A stretch of 64,000 nt of DNA from Streptomyces avermitilis MA-4680 = NBRC 14893 (GCF_000009765.2 NC_003155.5:6448001-6512000), one strand, 5' to 3'. Positions 24,608-35,485 are shown, counted from the first letter of the stretch. The notes: a model not told the origin generated them from the letters alone. Numbers and translations: made by a program.

Positions 24608-26487
24608 CCTCGACGACGAGGCTGACGGTCGCACAGGCGCTGGTGCGCTTTCTCGCCGCCCAGTACACCGAGCGCGACGGCATACGGCAGCGGCTGATCG
24701 GCGCGACGTGGGGCATCTTCGGCCACGGCAACGTCGCCGGGATCGGTCAGGCGCTCGTCGAGTACGCCGACGACATGCCGTACCACCAGGGCCGCAACGA
24801 GCAGGCCATGGTGCACGCGGCGGTCGGCTACGCCCGGCAGTCGAACCGGCTGTCCACCCACGCGGTCACGACCTCCATCGGCCCGGGTGCGACGAACCTC
24901 GTCACCGGCGCCGCCCTCGCGACCGTCAACCACCTCCCGGTCCTGCTCCTGCCCGGCGACACCTTCGCGACGCGCCCGGCGGACCCGGTCCTCCAGCAGC
25001 TCGAAGTCCCGTACGCGGGCGATGTGTCGGTCAACGACTGTCTGCGTCCGGTGTCGAGGTACTTCGACCGCGTCACCCGCCCCGAGGCGCTGATCCCGGC
25101 CGCGCTCCAGGCGATGCGGGTGCTCACCGACCCGGTCGAGACGGGCGCGGTCACGCTCGCGCTGCCGCAGGACGTGCAGGCGGAGGCGTACGACTGGCCG
25201 GAGGAGTTCTTCGCCGAGCGGACCTGGACCGTGCGCCGTCCGGGCGCCGACCCGACCGAACTCGCGGAGGCCGTGCGGGCGATCCGGGTGGCCCGGCGCC
25301 CCCTCCTGGTGGCCGGCGGCGGCGTCCACCACAGCCGGGCCGAGGAGGCGCTCGCGGAGTTCGCCGAGGCCACCCGCATTCCGGTCGCCTCGACGCAGGC
25401 CGGCAAGGGTTCACTGCGCTGGGATCACCCGCAGGACGTCGGCGGCGTCGGCCACACCGGCACCGCGACCGCCGATGAGCTGGCCCGCACGGCGGACCTG
25501 GTGATCGGCGTGGGCACCCGGTACACCGACTTCACCACCGCCTCGCACACCCTCTTCACCGGCGACGGCGTCCGCTTCCTCAACCTGAACATCGCGCCCT
25601 TCGACGGCCACAAGCTCTCCGGCCTGCCGCTGATCGCGGACGCCCGCAGCGGCCTCCAGGAGCTGACCGAGGCGCTGCTGATGCACGAGCACCGCGTCCC
25701 GCCCGCGTACGTGAGCGAGTACACGGAGGACAAGGAGCGCTGGGAGTACCGGGTCGACGCGGCGTTCGAGGCCGAGGATCCGGACATCCGGCCCACCCAG
25801 CCGCAGGTCCTCGGTGCCCTCGACGAACTGGTGGACGAGTCCGACATCGTGCTCAACGCGGCCGGCTCGCTCCCCGGTGACCTGCACAAACTGTGGCGGA
25901 CGCGCTCCCGCGACCAGTACCACCTGGAGTACGGCTACTCCTGCATGGGCTACGAGATCCCGGCCGCGATCGGCGTACGGCTGGCCGCCCCCGACCGCCC
26001 GGTGTGGGCGCTGGTCGGCGACGGCACGTACCTGATGATGCCGACGGAGATCGTCACGGCCGTGCAGGAGGGCATCGCGATCAAGGTCCTGCTGATCCAG
26101 AACCACGGGTACGCGTCCATCGGCGGTCTGTCGGAGTCGGTGGGCGGCGAGCGGTTCGGCACCGCGTACCGCTACCGGTCCGAGGACGGCCAGTACACGG
26201 GGGCTCCGCTGCCCGTCGACCTCGCCGCCAACGCGGCCAGCCTGGGCATGCGGGTCCTGCGCGCGAAGACGGTCCGTGACCTGCGGGCAGCGCTCGCGGA
26301 AGCCCGCGCCGCCGACACTCCCACATGTGTCTACGTGGAGACCAAAACGGCAGACACAGTGTCGGGCGCGCCTCCGGCACAGGCCTGGTGGGATGTACCT
26401 GTGGCCGAGACCGCGACCCGTTCGTCGGCGGTCAAGGCACGTGAGCTGTACGAACGGCACGTCTCGACCCGACGCCGCCATCTGTGA
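24604..26487 (+). CDS. iolD: trihydroxycyclohexane-1,2-dione hydrolase (ThDP enzyme)
   Basis: The product is 627 residues of the thiamine-diphosphate enzyme superfamily. The ThDP glutamate lies in the N-terminal domain (G-R-N-E-Q-A-M-V), and the cofactor motif G-D-G-T-Y-L-M followed by N-H-G is near residues 475-505. It opens the ring of the inosose dehydratase product to 5-deoxy-glucuronate, the substrate of IolB. ATG 24604 overlaps the iolB stop. mmsA follows after 14 bases. Confidence 0.94.
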   Translation: MTSTTRLTVAQALVRFLAAQYTERDGIRQRLIGATWGIFGHGNVAGIGQALVEYADDMPYHQGRNEQAMVHAAVGYARQSNRLSTHAVTTSIGPGATNLVTGAALATVNHLPVLLLPGDTFATRPADPVLQQLEVPYAGDVSVNDCLRPVSRYFDRVTRPEALIPAALQAMRVLTDPVETGAVTLALPQDVQAEAYDWPEEFFAERTWTVRRPGADPTELAEAVRAIRVARRPLLVAGGGVHHSRAEEALAEFAEATRIPVASTQAGKGSLRWDHPQDVGGVGHTGTATADELARTADLVIGVGTRYTDFTTASHTLFTGDGVRFLNLNIAPFDGHKLSGLPLIADARSGLQELTEALLMHEHRVPPAYVSEYTEDKERWEYRVDAAFEAEDPDIRPTQPQVLGALDELVDESDIVLNAAGSLPGDLHKLWRTRSRDQYHLEYGYSCMGYEIPAAIGVRLAAPDRPVWALVGDGTYLMMPTEIVTAVQEGIAIKVLLIQNHGYASIGGLSESVGGERFGTAYRYRSEDGQYTGAPLPVDLAANAASLGMRVLRAKTVRDLRAALAEARAADTPTCVYVETKTADTVSGAPPAQAWWDVPVAETATRSSAVKARELYERHVSTRRRHL

Positions 26488-26501
26488 AGGAGTACTCGGT
26501 C

Positions 26502-28004
<1,503 letters not shown>

Positions 28005-28023
28005 GCACCCCCGTAGGGTCTCC

Positions 28024-28058
28024 GAGGCCGTCCGCATCGCGGACGGCCTCATTTTTTT
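28024..28058 (+). terminator. intrinsic terminator of the iol operon
   Basis: GAGGCCGTCCGC and GCGGACGGCCTC pair perfectly around ATC and are followed by ATTTTTTT. It is one of the few terminators in the window with a full T-run. Confidence 0.95.
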
Positions 28059-28147
28059 CGGGGTGCGCGCTGCGGTTCCCGCACGGGCGGAAGAGAGCGC
28101 ACGGACTGACCATCCGCGACGCAAATCACATGTGGATCATCTTTCAG

Positions 28148-28195
28148 CTACGGATTCCGTAGATGAACACCTATTGACGCGACGGTTTTCGTCAA
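28148..28195. promoter_or_regulatory. inverted repeats upstream of the permease gene
   Basis: CTACGGATTCCGTAG (28148-28162) and TTGACG...CGTCAA (28174-28195) are two inverted repeats about 110 bases before the permease start. They may be operator sites; the regulator is unknown. Confidence 0.4.
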
Positions 28196-28303
28196 GGTTC
28201 CATCAGCGCCGGGAGCGGACGAAGTGACGTACGACGCGAGCCGCCGGAGGCGATAGCGCTCCCGCCCGAAACACCTGACGCACGAGTCGATCGGAACCGC
28301 TTC

Positions 28304-29713
28304 ATGACCGACACGCTCCGCCCCGCAGAGACTCCCGTACTGGACGCCGGCCCCCTGACGTCCGACGGCCCTCAGAAGCTCAAGCGCTCCATCGGCATCG
28401 TCGGCGGCACCCTGCTCACGCTCTCGTGCGTGACGCCCGCCTCCACGCTCTTCGTGGTCGTACCGGACCTCTTCGGTTCACTCGGCACCGCGACCGCCCT
28501 CACCATCGCGATCGGCTCGCTGCTCTGTATCGCCGTGGCGTTCTGCTACTCCGAGCTGGGCACCCTCATCCCCAGCGCGGGCGGCGAGTACGCCATGGTC
28601 TCCACGATGGCCGGGCGGCTCGCGGGCTGGCTGGTCTTCGTGCTCTCCCTGCTCGTTGTCATGATCGTGCCGCCGGTGATCGCCATGGGAACGGCGGACT
28701 ACCTGGCGCCGATCGTCCACCTGGACCCGGCCGTCGCCGGCGCCGGCGTGATGCTCCTCGCCACCCTCGCCGGCCTGCTGGACCTGCGCGCCAACGCCTG
28801 GATCACCGGAGTCTTCCTGGTCCTCGAAGTCATTGCGGCGGCCGTCGTGGCGGTGCTGGGCTTCGCCCACAGCGAGCGCGGAGCCGGCAGTCTGGTCTCG
28901 ATGCAGGTGGCCGGCTCCGGGGGCCACACGGACACCGTGACGGGCATGCTGGTCGTCTCGGGGCTCGCGATCGCCCTCTTCGTCACCCAGGGCTTCTCGA
29001 CCGCCGTCTACCTCTCCGAGGAACTGGAGAACCCGCGCCGCAACGTCGCCCGTACGGTCCTCGCTACCCTCGCCATCTCGACCGTGATCATCCTGGTGCC
29101 GGTCGTCGCGATCACCATGGGCGCCTCGGATCTCTCCACGCTCACCGGCGGCGACATCAGCTCCATGGTCACCGCCTGGTCCAACTCCGCCGTCGGCACC
29201 TTCGTCAGCCTCTGCGTGGCCCTCGCGATCATCAACGCGGGCATCGTCATGGTCATCCAGAACTCCCGCGTCCTGTTCGCCTCGGCCCGCGACAAGGCCT
29301 GGCCCGAGCCGGTCAACCACGGCCTCGCCAAGCTCGGCCGCTTCGGCTCGCCCTGGGTCGCGACCCTCGCCGTCGGCGTCCCCGGCGCGCTCCTGTGCTT
29401 CGTCAACCTGGACACCCTGTACGGCGTGACCGGCGTCTCCGTCACCGGCATGTACCTGCTCGTCGCGGTCGCCGCCCTGCTCGCCCGGCGCGGCTCCCAC
29501 GCCCACACGCCGGCCTGGCGGATGCCCCTGTGGCCCGCGATGCCGGTCCTGCTCATCGTGGTCCTCGCCTACATCCTCAGTCAGCAGGAGACCGGTTACC
29601 TCCTGTGGACCGGCGGCATCACGGCCGTGGCCACCTTGTACTGGGCCTTCTACCTGCGCCCGCGCCGCGACACCCGCTGGCTGGTGTCGATCCCGGAGGA
29701 CACACAGGAGTAG
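28304..29713 (+). CDS. APC-superfamily amino acid permease
   Basis: The product is 469 residues with about 12 transmembrane helices. The first helix has the APC glycine signature (I-G-I-V-G-G-T), and P-S-A-G-G-E-Y follows helix 2. The substrate is probably an amino acid or polyamine taken up with protons or sodium; the sequence does not tell which. ATG 28304 is followed by a 30-residue cytoplasmic leader. It stands alone, with its own terminator. Confidence 0.92.
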   Translation: MTDTLRPAETPVLDAGPLTSDGPQKLKRSIGIVGGTLLTLSCVTPASTLFVVVPDLFGSLGTATALTIAIGSLLCIAVAFCYSELGTLIPSAGGEYAMVSTMAGRLAGWLVFVLSLLVVMIVPPVIAMGTADYLAPIVHLDPAVAGAGVMLLATLAGLLDLRANAWITGVFLVLEVIAAAVVAVLGFAHSERGAGSLVSMQVAGSGGHTDTVTGMLVVSGLAIALFVTQGFSTAVYLSEELENPRRNVARTVLATLAISTVIILVPVVAITMGASDLSTLTGGDISSMVTAWSNSAVGTFVSLCVALAIINAGIVMVIQNSRVLFASARDKAWPEPVNHGLAKLGRFGSPWVATLAVGVPGALLCFVNLDTLYGVTGVSVTGMYLLVAVAALLARRGSHAHTPAWRMPLWPAMPVLLIVVLAYILSQQETGYLLWTGGITAVATLYWAFYLRPRRDTRWLVSIPEDTQE

Positions 29714-29765
29714 GCCCCGCGGAGCCCGGCCCTGCCCAGGGCGGCACGGGCGACGTCGTTCGGGC

Positions 29766-29811
29766 GGTCCTCTCCCCGTGTACCACGCTTGCGGTACGCG
29801 GGGAGGGGACC
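29766..29811 (+). terminator. hairpin terminator after the permease
   Basis: The arms run from GGTCCTCTCCCCGTGTACC to GGTACGCGGGGAGGGGACC with one mismatch around an eight-base loop. There is no T-run, as is usual in Streptomyces. Confidence 0.75.
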
Positions 29812-29886
29812 GTACGCCTGGGGGAGGGGCACCACTTCCGCCCGGTGGCTGCATCGCTTGTCGGTGGCGGCCCGTACGGTTGACGC

Positions 29887-32523
29887 ATGGATCTTCGACT
29901 GCCCGCATTCCGCAGGCCGCGCCGACTGGTGGCCGCGGTGGCCGCCGTCGTCGTGCTGGCCGGTGCCGGTACGTGGACGGCCGTCGCCTCGGACGAGGCG
30001 CCACCCGTGCACCGCACCGACAGAGCCATGGCGATGGGCGACGGGGTGAAGATCAACACGTCGTACTTCACCGCGGGCTCCGGCCGCCGCCCCGCCGTCC
30101 TCCTCGCGCACGGCTTCGGCGGCAGCAAGGCCGATGTGCGGGACCAGGCGCAGAAGCTCGCCCGCGACGGATACGCGGTGCTGACCTGGTCGGCGCGAGG
30201 CTTCGGCGGCTCCACGGGCAAGATCGGGCTGAACGACCCCAAGGCCGAGGTCGCCGATGTGTCGAAGCTCATCGACTGGCTGGCCCGGCGGCCCGAGGTC
30301 CAGCTCGACAAGAGCGGTGACCCGCGCGTCGGCGCAGCAGGCGACTCGTACGGCGGCGCGGTCTCGCTGCTGGCCGCGGGGTACGACGACCGGGTGGACG
30401 CCATCGCCCCGGCGATCACGTACTGGAACATGGCGGACGCTCTGTTCCCGAACGGCGTGTTCAAGAAGCTGTGGGCCGGCCTCTTCATCAACTCCGGCGG
30501 CGGCTGCGACAAGTTCGAGGCGCAGCTCTGCGCGATGTACAACCGGGTCGCCGAGTCCGGGAAGCCGGACGCGCAGGCGCGCGCACTGCTCGACGTCCGC
30601 TCGCCGTCCGCCGTCGGCAAGCGCATCAAGGTGCCCACCCTGCTCGTGCAGGGCCAGTCCGACTCCCTCTTCTCCCTCGGCCAGGCGGACGCCGCGGCCA
30701 GGGCGATCCGCGCCAACGGCGCGCCCGTGGACGTCGACTGGATCGCCGGGGGCCACGACGGCGGCAACATGGAGACGAACCGTGTCCAGGCCCGCGTCGG
30801 GGCATGGTTCGACCGCTATCTGAAGGACGAGAAGGGCGTCGACACCGGCCCGGCCTTCCGGGTCACGCGCACCGGCGGCGTCAACTCGACCGACGGAACG
30901 GCCCAGCTGCGGGGCGCGAGCGGGGAGACGTACCCCGGCCTTCGGAGCGGGCGGCGGACGATCGCGCTGAGCGGCCGCGAGCAGAACTTCGCCAACCCGG
31001 CGGGGGCGAACCCGCCCGCGCTCTCCGCCCTCCCCGGCCTGGGCGGCTCCGGAGGCCTCTCCCAGCTGTCGTCCCTCGGCATCGGAGCGTCACTCGACTT
31101 CCCCGGGCAGTTCGCGCGGTTCGACTCGGCACCCGTCACCCGCGACCTGCGGATCAGCGGATCGCCGACCGCGACGGTGCACGTGAAGTCGACCAGCGAG
31201 GACACCGTCCTGTTCGGAAAGGTGTACGACGTCGGCCCGGGCGGCACCCAGAAGGTGCTGCCGTCGCAACTGGTCACCCCGATCCGGGTCGAGGGCGCCA
31301 AGGAGGGCAAGGACGTCACCCTGAGCCTGCCCGCCATCGACCACGAGGTGCGGAGCGGGCACCGGCTGCGCCTCGTCCTGGCCTCCACGGACCTCGGCTA
31401 CGCGTCACCGACGGCACCGGCGACGTACACGGTGTCCCTGAAGGGCGACCTGTTGGTGCCGACCGCGCCCGGCGTGACGACCGCGGCCGCGCCGCTGCCC
31501 GCCTGGGTGTGGTGGCTGCCCCTGGCCGGAGTGGTCGTGGCGCTGGCCCTGCTGCTGTCGGGCCGTCGTCGTACGGCGACCCCGGCACCCGATCCCGCAC
31601 TCGCCGAAGTCCCCTTGGAGATCACGGACCTGAGCAAGCGGTACGCGAAGTCCGCGGACCGGTATGCGGTACGGGACCTGTCGTTCCGGGTGGAGAAGGG
31701 CCAGGTGCTGGGCCTGCTCGGACCGAACGGCGCGGGCAAGACCACCACCCTCCGCATGCTCATGGGCCTGATCAAGCCGGACGCCGGCGAGATCCACGTC
31801 TTCGGGCACGCGATCCGGCCGGGCGCGCCGGTGCTGTCCCGGGTGGGCTCCTTCGTCGAGGGTGCGGGTTTCCTGCCGCATCTGTCGGGCCGCGAGAACC
31901 TGGAGCTGTACTGGCAGGCGACCGGCCGCCCGTCCGAGGACGCCCACCTGGACGAGGCGTTGCAGATCGCGGGCCTGGGCGACGCGCTGGCCCGCGCGGT
32001 GCGCACGTACTCCCAGGGCATGCGCCAGCGTCTCGCCATCGCCCAGGCCATGCTGGGCCTGCCGGACCTGCTCATCCTCGACGAACCGACCAACGGCCTC
32101 GACCCGCCGCAGATCCGCGAGATGCGCGAGGTGATGATCCGGTACGCGGCGGCCGGCCGCACGGTGATCGTCTCCAGCCACCTGCTGGCGGAGGTCGAGC
32201 AGTCCTGCACGCATCTGGTGGTCATGGACCGCGGCCGCCTCGTCCAGGCGGGCCCGGTGCACGAGATCGTCGGTTCCGGCGACACCCTGCTCGTGGGCAC
32301 GGGCACGCCGGTGGACGAGCCCGTCGTCGAGAAGGTGGGCGCGCTGCCCGGGGTGGCCTCGGCGGTCCGCACGGACGAGGGACTTCTCGTCCGCCTCGAC
32401 ACCGACGGCAGCGCCGGGCGGCTGGTCGTGGAGCTCGTACGGCTCGAAGTGCCCGTGGAGTCGGTGGGACCGCACCGCCGGCTTGAAGACGCCTTCCTCA
32501 CCCTGATCGGAGGTGCCGCATGA
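29887..32523 (+). CDS. extracytoplasmic alpha/beta hydrolase fused to ABC transporter ATPase
   Basis: The product is 878 residues in three parts. An N-terminal signal-anchor helix (residues 13-33) leads to a CocE/X-Pro dipeptidyl-peptidase-like hydrolase (about 55-310) with nucleophile Ser154 in G-D-S-Y-G-G, an Asp in Q-S-D-S-L-F and a His in G-G-H-D. A PepX-C-like beta domain follows (about 330-515). A second membrane helix (about 537-560) leads to a complete ABC ATPase: Walker A G-P-N-G-A-G-K-T-T near 613, signature Y-S-Q-G-M-R-Q-R, Walker B L-I-L-D-E-P-T. The two helices would put the hydrolase outside and the ATPase inside. It overlaps the permease gene by four bases. Confidence 0.9.
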   Translation: MDLRLPAFRRPRRLVAAVAAVVVLAGAGTWTAVASDEAPPVHRTDRAMAMGDGVKINTSYFTAGSGRRPAVLLAHGFGGSKADVRDQAQKLARDGYAVLTWSARGFGGSTGKIGLNDPKAEVADVSKLIDWLARRPEVQLDKSGDPRVGAAGDSYGGAVSLLAAGYDDRVDAIAPAITYWNMADALFPNGVFKKLWAGLFINSGGGCDKFEAQLCAMYNRVAESGKPDAQARALLDVRSPSAVGKRIKVPTLLVQGQSDSLFSLGQADAAARAIRANGAPVDVDWIAGGHDGGNMETNRVQARVGAWFDRYLKDEKGVDTGPAFRVTRTGGVNSTDGTAQLRGASGETYPGLRSGRRTIALSGREQNFANPAGANPPALSALPGLGGSGGLSQLSSLGIGASLDFPGQFARFDSAPVTRDLRISGSPTATVHVKSTSEDTVLFGKVYDVGPGGTQKVLPSQLVTPIRVEGAKEGKDVTLSLPAIDHEVRSGHRLRLVLASTDLGYASPTAPATYTVSLKGDLLVPTAPGVTTAAAPLPAWVWWLPLAGVVVALALLLSGRRRTATPAPDPALAEVPLEITDLSKRYAKSADRYAVRDLSFRVEKGQVLGLLGPNGAGKTTTLRMLMGLIKPDAGEIHVFGHAIRPGAPVLSRVGSFVEGAGFLPHLSGRENLELYWQATGRPSEDAHLDEALQIAGLGDALARAVRTYSQGMRQRLAIAQAMLGLPDLLILDEPTNGLDPPQIREMREVMIRYAAAGRTVIVSSHLLAEVEQSCTHLVVMDRGRLVQAGPVHEIVGSGDTLLVGTGTPVDEPVVEKVGALPGVASAVRTDEGLLVRLDTDGSAGRLVVELVRLEVPVESVGPHRRLEDAFLTLIGGAA

Positions 32524-33383
32524 GCACGCTCGTCGAGCGGACCGAGACGGCCGACGGATACCGCGCGCGGCGGACGCTGCCGCTGCGGGTCGAGTTCGTC
32601 CGGCAGCTGAAGCGGCGCCGCACTCTCGTCATGGGCGCGATCCTCGCCGTGCTGCCGTTCGTGCTGGTCGCCGCCTTCGCGATCGGCGGCGAACCCGGCG
32701 CACGCAACGGGCGGGTGACGCTGATGGACACGGCCACCGCGTCCGGCGGGAACTTCGCCGCGGTGAACCTGTTCGTGTCCGCGGGCTTCCTCCTGGTGAT
32801 CCCGGTCGCGCTGTTCTGCGGTGACACGATCGCCTCCGAGGCGAGCTGGTCGTCGCTGCGCTATCTGCTGGCGGCCCCGGTGCCCCGGGCCCGGCTCCTG
32901 TGGTCCAAGCTCGTCGTCGCGCTCGGGATGAGCCTTGCGGCGATGGTGCTGCTGCCGGTCGTGGCGCTGGCGGTGGGCACGGCCGCGTACGGGTGGGGCC
33001 CGCTGGAGATTCCCACCGGCGGCACCCTGCCCGCGGGCACGGCGGCCCAGCGTCTGCTCGTCGTGGTGGCGTACATCTTCGCGTCCCAACTGGTCACCGC
33101 GGGGCTGGCGTTCTGGCTGTCGACCAAGACCGACGCCCCGCTGGGCGCGGTCGGCGGCGCGGTCGGCCTGACCATCGTGGGGAACGTGCTGGACGCGGTC
33201 ACCGCCCTCGGCGACTGGCGCGACTTCCTGCCCGCGCACTGGCAGTTCGCCTGGGCCGACGCCGTACAGCCGCAACTGGAGTGGAGCGGCATGATCCAGG
33301 GCACGGCGATCTCCCTGACGTACGCCCTGGTGCTGTTCGCGCTGGCCTTCCGGGGTTTCGCCCGCAAGGACGTGGTGTCGTAG
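32520..33383 (+). CDS. ABC transporter permease, ABC-2 type
   Basis: The product is 287 residues with about six transmembrane helices (the first at residues 38-58) and the ABC-2 layout in which a long extracytoplasmic loop follows helix 1. ATG 32520 overlaps the stop of the hydrolase-ATPase fusion (ATGA), so it is the partner of that ATPase domain. The exported or removed substrate is unknown. Confidence 0.9.
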   Translation: MSTLVERTETADGYRARRTLPLRVEFVRQLKRRRTLVMGAILAVLPFVLVAAFAIGGEPGARNGRVTLMDTATASGGNFAAVNLFVSAGFLLVIPVALFCGDTIASEASWSSLRYLLAAPVPRARLLWSKLVVALGMSLAAMVLLPVVALAVGTAAYGWGPLEIPTGGTLPAGTAAQRLLVVVAYIFASQLVTAGLAFWLSTKTDAPLGAVGGAVGLTIVGNVLDAVTALGDWRDFLPAHWQFAWADAVQPQLEWSGMIQGTAISLTYALVLFALAFRGFARKDVVS

Positions 33384-33903
33384 GTCGACGGAGGATCACC
33401 CACCGGTCTCGACGAGCCTTGCCCGCGCCCTCTTCGAGACCCATCCCCAACGCTCCGTAGCGCACGTTCCCGCCGCGGCCCGCACGGACGAGGGAGCGAC
33501 GCCGAAGACGGCGGCTTCGTAGCGCGCCGCGGGCGCTCACCGCGGCGGACGGTCTGCTGCTGACGGGTTGTGTGCCGTGCCGGAGCGGAGACCCCGCACG
33601 GCACGCAGCGGACCGGCTTCCCACGCAGCGCGTCCGGCCGGTGCCCGTACGCCGACCATGCCGCGGCCACCGGCCGAGCGCCGGCCCCACCTCCGTGACG
33701 AGGCCGGGCGCTCGGTCGGCCACTCCTCCCATCGGGCCTTGCTGCCTGGCCTCTTCTGCGCCGGCCTGCCCACGGTCACTGGCCTCCCGAGGGCTGCCCG
33801 CAACAGTCGCCGCCTGCCGCAGTGCGGTCCGCGCCTCCGGTATGACTAAAGGGCATATAAAACATTTAGTCGCACTCAGCCCGATCTGCCGGGAATGAAG
33901 TGG
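33384..33903. other. non-coding interval before the small secreted protein array
   Basis: I find no convincing gene in these 520 bases. The right end (about 33842-33872) becomes AT-rich with CTAAA...TTTAG arms and resembles the AT-rich leaders of the array genes downstream. Confidence 0.35.
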
Positions 33904-33951
33904 TAAGTGAGCCCTGTGTTATCGTCTGTGACTGTCCGAGCACGGTCCGTA
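33904..33951 (+). promoter_or_regulatory. conserved 48-base upstream block, array gene 1
   Basis: The block from TAAGTG through TGTTATCG and GTCCGAGCACGGTCCGTA is present before all four array genes. It ends 34 or 35 bases before each ATG, the distance expected of a promoter plus short leader. The sigma factor is not assigned. Confidence 0.6.
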
Positions 33952-33985
33952 AGGGATCCGGGCGCGCGAAGAAATCGGAGAAGTG

Positions 33986-34243
33986 ATGAGCAAGCTCAAG
34001 AAGGTCGCGGCCGTAGCGGTCATGGTCGGTGGCATGGCTCTCGGTGGCGGGGTCGCCAACGCAGCCGGCGGCCACGGGTACGACGACCCGGCTGACGTCA
34101 TCATCGGCAACCTGCAGCCTGTGAACTGCCACCAGGACTTCGAGGGTGGCCTCGCGTTCGCGCCCGTTCAGCTCGCGTCCACCGAGGGCAACTCCCAGAA
34201 CATCGGCAACTTCTGCACGGTGGTCGGTCCCGTCGAGGACTGA
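33986..34243 (+). CDS. small secreted two-cysteine protein, array member 1
   Basis: The product is 85 residues. A Sec signal peptide (MSKLKKVAAVAVMVGGMALG, cleavage after A-N-A near residue 27) leaves about 58 residues. The mature part has two cysteines, in P-V-N-C and N-I-G-N-F-C, 28 residues apart, and ends V-G-P-V-E-D. The size and two-cysteine pattern recall chaplins, but the sequence is different and I do not recognise the family. ATG 33986 follows GGAG by five bases. It is secreted and probably surface-associated; function unknown. Confidence 0.85.
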   Translation: MSKLKKVAAVAVMVGGMALGGGVANAAGGHGYDDPADVIIGNLQPVNCHQDFEGGLAFAPVQLASTEGNSQNIGNFCTVVGPVED

Positions 34244-34261
34244 TTCCAGGGTGCTGGGAAG

Positions 34262-34295
34262 AGCTGGTCTCGCACCTTGGGGTGCGAGACCAGCT
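34262..34295 (+). terminator. hairpin terminator after array gene 1
   Basis: AGCTGGTCTCGCACC and GGTGCGAGACCAGCT pair perfectly around TTGG, 18 bases after the stop. Related hairpins follow each of the other three array genes. Confidence 0.85.
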
Positions 34296-34459
34296 TGCGT
34301 TGTGCGGCCTGTACGGCCATCGCGACGCTGGTTCTCGCGGTCCCGGCTCCGCTCCGAATGGTCACTCACTATTACGGCGCAGCCTGAGAAGTCATTTGGA
34401 TTAAAAAGCATATATAGACACAAACACTCACTCAAATGGATGTGCCGGAAATGCAGCGT

Positions 34460-34507
34460 TAAGTGAGCCCTGTGTTAACGTCTGTGACTGTCCGAGCACG
34501 GTCCGTA
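34460..34507 (+). promoter_or_regulatory. conserved 48-base upstream block, array gene 2
   Basis: This is a near-identical copy of the block before gene 1 (TGTTAACG replaces TGTTATCG), again 34 bases before the ATG. An AT-rich stretch of about 60 bases precedes it. Confidence 0.6.
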
Positions 34508-34541
34508 ATGGTTCCGGGCACGCGAAGAAAACGGAGAAGTA

Positions 34542-34802
34542 ATGAGCAAGTTCAAGAAGGTCGCGGCCGTAGCGGTCATGGTGGGCGGCATGGCTCTCGG
34601 TGGCGGGGTCGCCAACGCAGCCGGCGGCCACGGGTACGACGACCCGGCTGACATCATCATCCCCAATCTGCAGACCGTGAACTGCAACCAGGAGTTCGAG
34701 GGTGGCCTCGCCTTCGCGCCCATTCAGGGTGCGGCCCTCGCCGGCTCCAACAGCCAGAACATCGGCAACTTCTGCACGGTGATCGGGCCCAGGAACGACT
34801 GA
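34542..34802 (+). CDS. small secreted two-cysteine protein, array member 2
   Basis: The product is 86 residues with a signal peptide nearly identical to member 1 (MSKFKKVAAVAVMVGGMALG), then a mature part with T-V-N-C and N-I-G-N-F-C. It differs from member 1 mainly at the variable middle (one residue longer) and at the end (I-G-P-R-N-D in place of V-G-P-V-E-D). The ribosome site and leader match member 1. It is an independent transcription unit, to judge from its own upstream block and hairpin. Confidence 0.85.
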   Translation: MSKFKKVAAVAVMVGGMALGGGVANAAGGHGYDDPADIIIPNLQTVNCNQEFEGGLAFAPIQGAALAGSNSQNIGNFCTVIGPRND

Positions 34803-34817
34803 TTCCGGGGCGTTGCG

Positions 34818-34855
34818 AAATGCCGGGTCTCGTGCTTTTGGTGCGAGGCCCGACA
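34818..34855 (+). terminator. hairpin terminator after array gene 2
   Basis: CGGGTCTCGTGC pairs with GTGCGAGGCCCG, including G-T pairs, around a T-rich loop. It is the diverged counterpart of the hairpin after gene 1. Confidence 0.65.
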
Positions 34856-35130
34856 TCCGCTCCTCGCCCCTTGGCGCATCGGGCGCCCCGATTCAAGGCC
34901 CAGTGCCGGCTCTCCCCTTCTGAGGCGCGGGTCTCGCGCCCCTCAGGGAGCCGTCCTTGGATTTCCATGACGTCGGCTCGTCGGCCAGCCCTCCACCCCG
35001 CACTTTCCGCGGGCCCGGCTCTCACCCAAATGGTCGCTCGCTATCGCGACGCAGTTCGGTGAGCCCGATGGGGGAAAGCGCATATGGGCATGAGTCATTA
35101 CTCAATATGGAGTATCAAGAAATGCAGCGT
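34856..35130. other. non-coding spacer in the array
   Basis: No gene is supported here. The right end is AT-rich and holds TACTCAATATGGAGTA (inverted TACTC/GAGTA, about 35099-35114), which recurs before gene 4. Confidence 0.4.
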
Positions 35131-35178
35131 TAAGTGTGCTGCATGTTATCGTCTGTAACTGTCCGAGCACGGTCCGTA
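35131..35178 (+). promoter_or_regulatory. conserved 48-base upstream block, array gene 3
   Basis: This is the third copy of the block, with GTGCTGCA replacing GAGCCCTG in the spacer while TAAGTG, TGTTATCG and the 3' half are kept. It ends 35 bases before the ATG. Confidence 0.6.
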
Positions 35179-35213
35179 AGGGATCCGGGCGCGCGAAGGA
35201 AAACGGAGAAGTG

Positions 35214-35474
35214 ATGAGCAAGCTCAAGAAGGTCGCGGCCGTAGCGGTCATGGTCGGTGGCATGGCTCTCGGTGGCGGGGTCGCCCACGCCGGCGATGGC
35301 CCCCTGTACGACGACCCGTCCGGCGTCATCATCGGCAACCTGCAGCCCGTGAACTGCGACCAGGAGTTCGCGGGTGGCGCCCTCTTTGCGCCCGTCCAGG
35401 GGGCGGCTGCCCTCGGTGACAACCACCAGAACATCGGCAACTTCTGCACGGTGGTCGGTCCCGTCGAGGACTGA
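35214..35474 (+). CDS. small secreted two-cysteine protein, array member 3
   Basis: The product is 86 residues. The signal peptide is the same as in member 1, with cleavage expected after A-H-A. The mature N-terminus differs (G-D-G-P-L-Y-D-D-P) and is shared with member 4. The cysteine frames P-V-N-C and N-I-G-N-F-C are kept, and the end is V-G-P-V-E-D. The middle (G-G-A-L-F-A-P-V-Q-G-A-A-A-L-G-D-N) is the variable part of the family. Secreted; function unknown. Confidence 0.85.
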   Translation: MSKLKKVAAVAVMVGGMALGGGVAHAGDGPLYDDPSGVIIGNLQPVNCDQEFAGGALFAPVQGAAALGDNHQNIGNFCTVVGPVED

Positions 35475-35485
35475 TTCCGGGGCGC

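Noticed and set aside
33537..33850. Overlapping short frames before the small secreted protein array
   Set aside because: All are Arg/Pro-rich and compete on both strands; none has a start site, domain or signal peptide.
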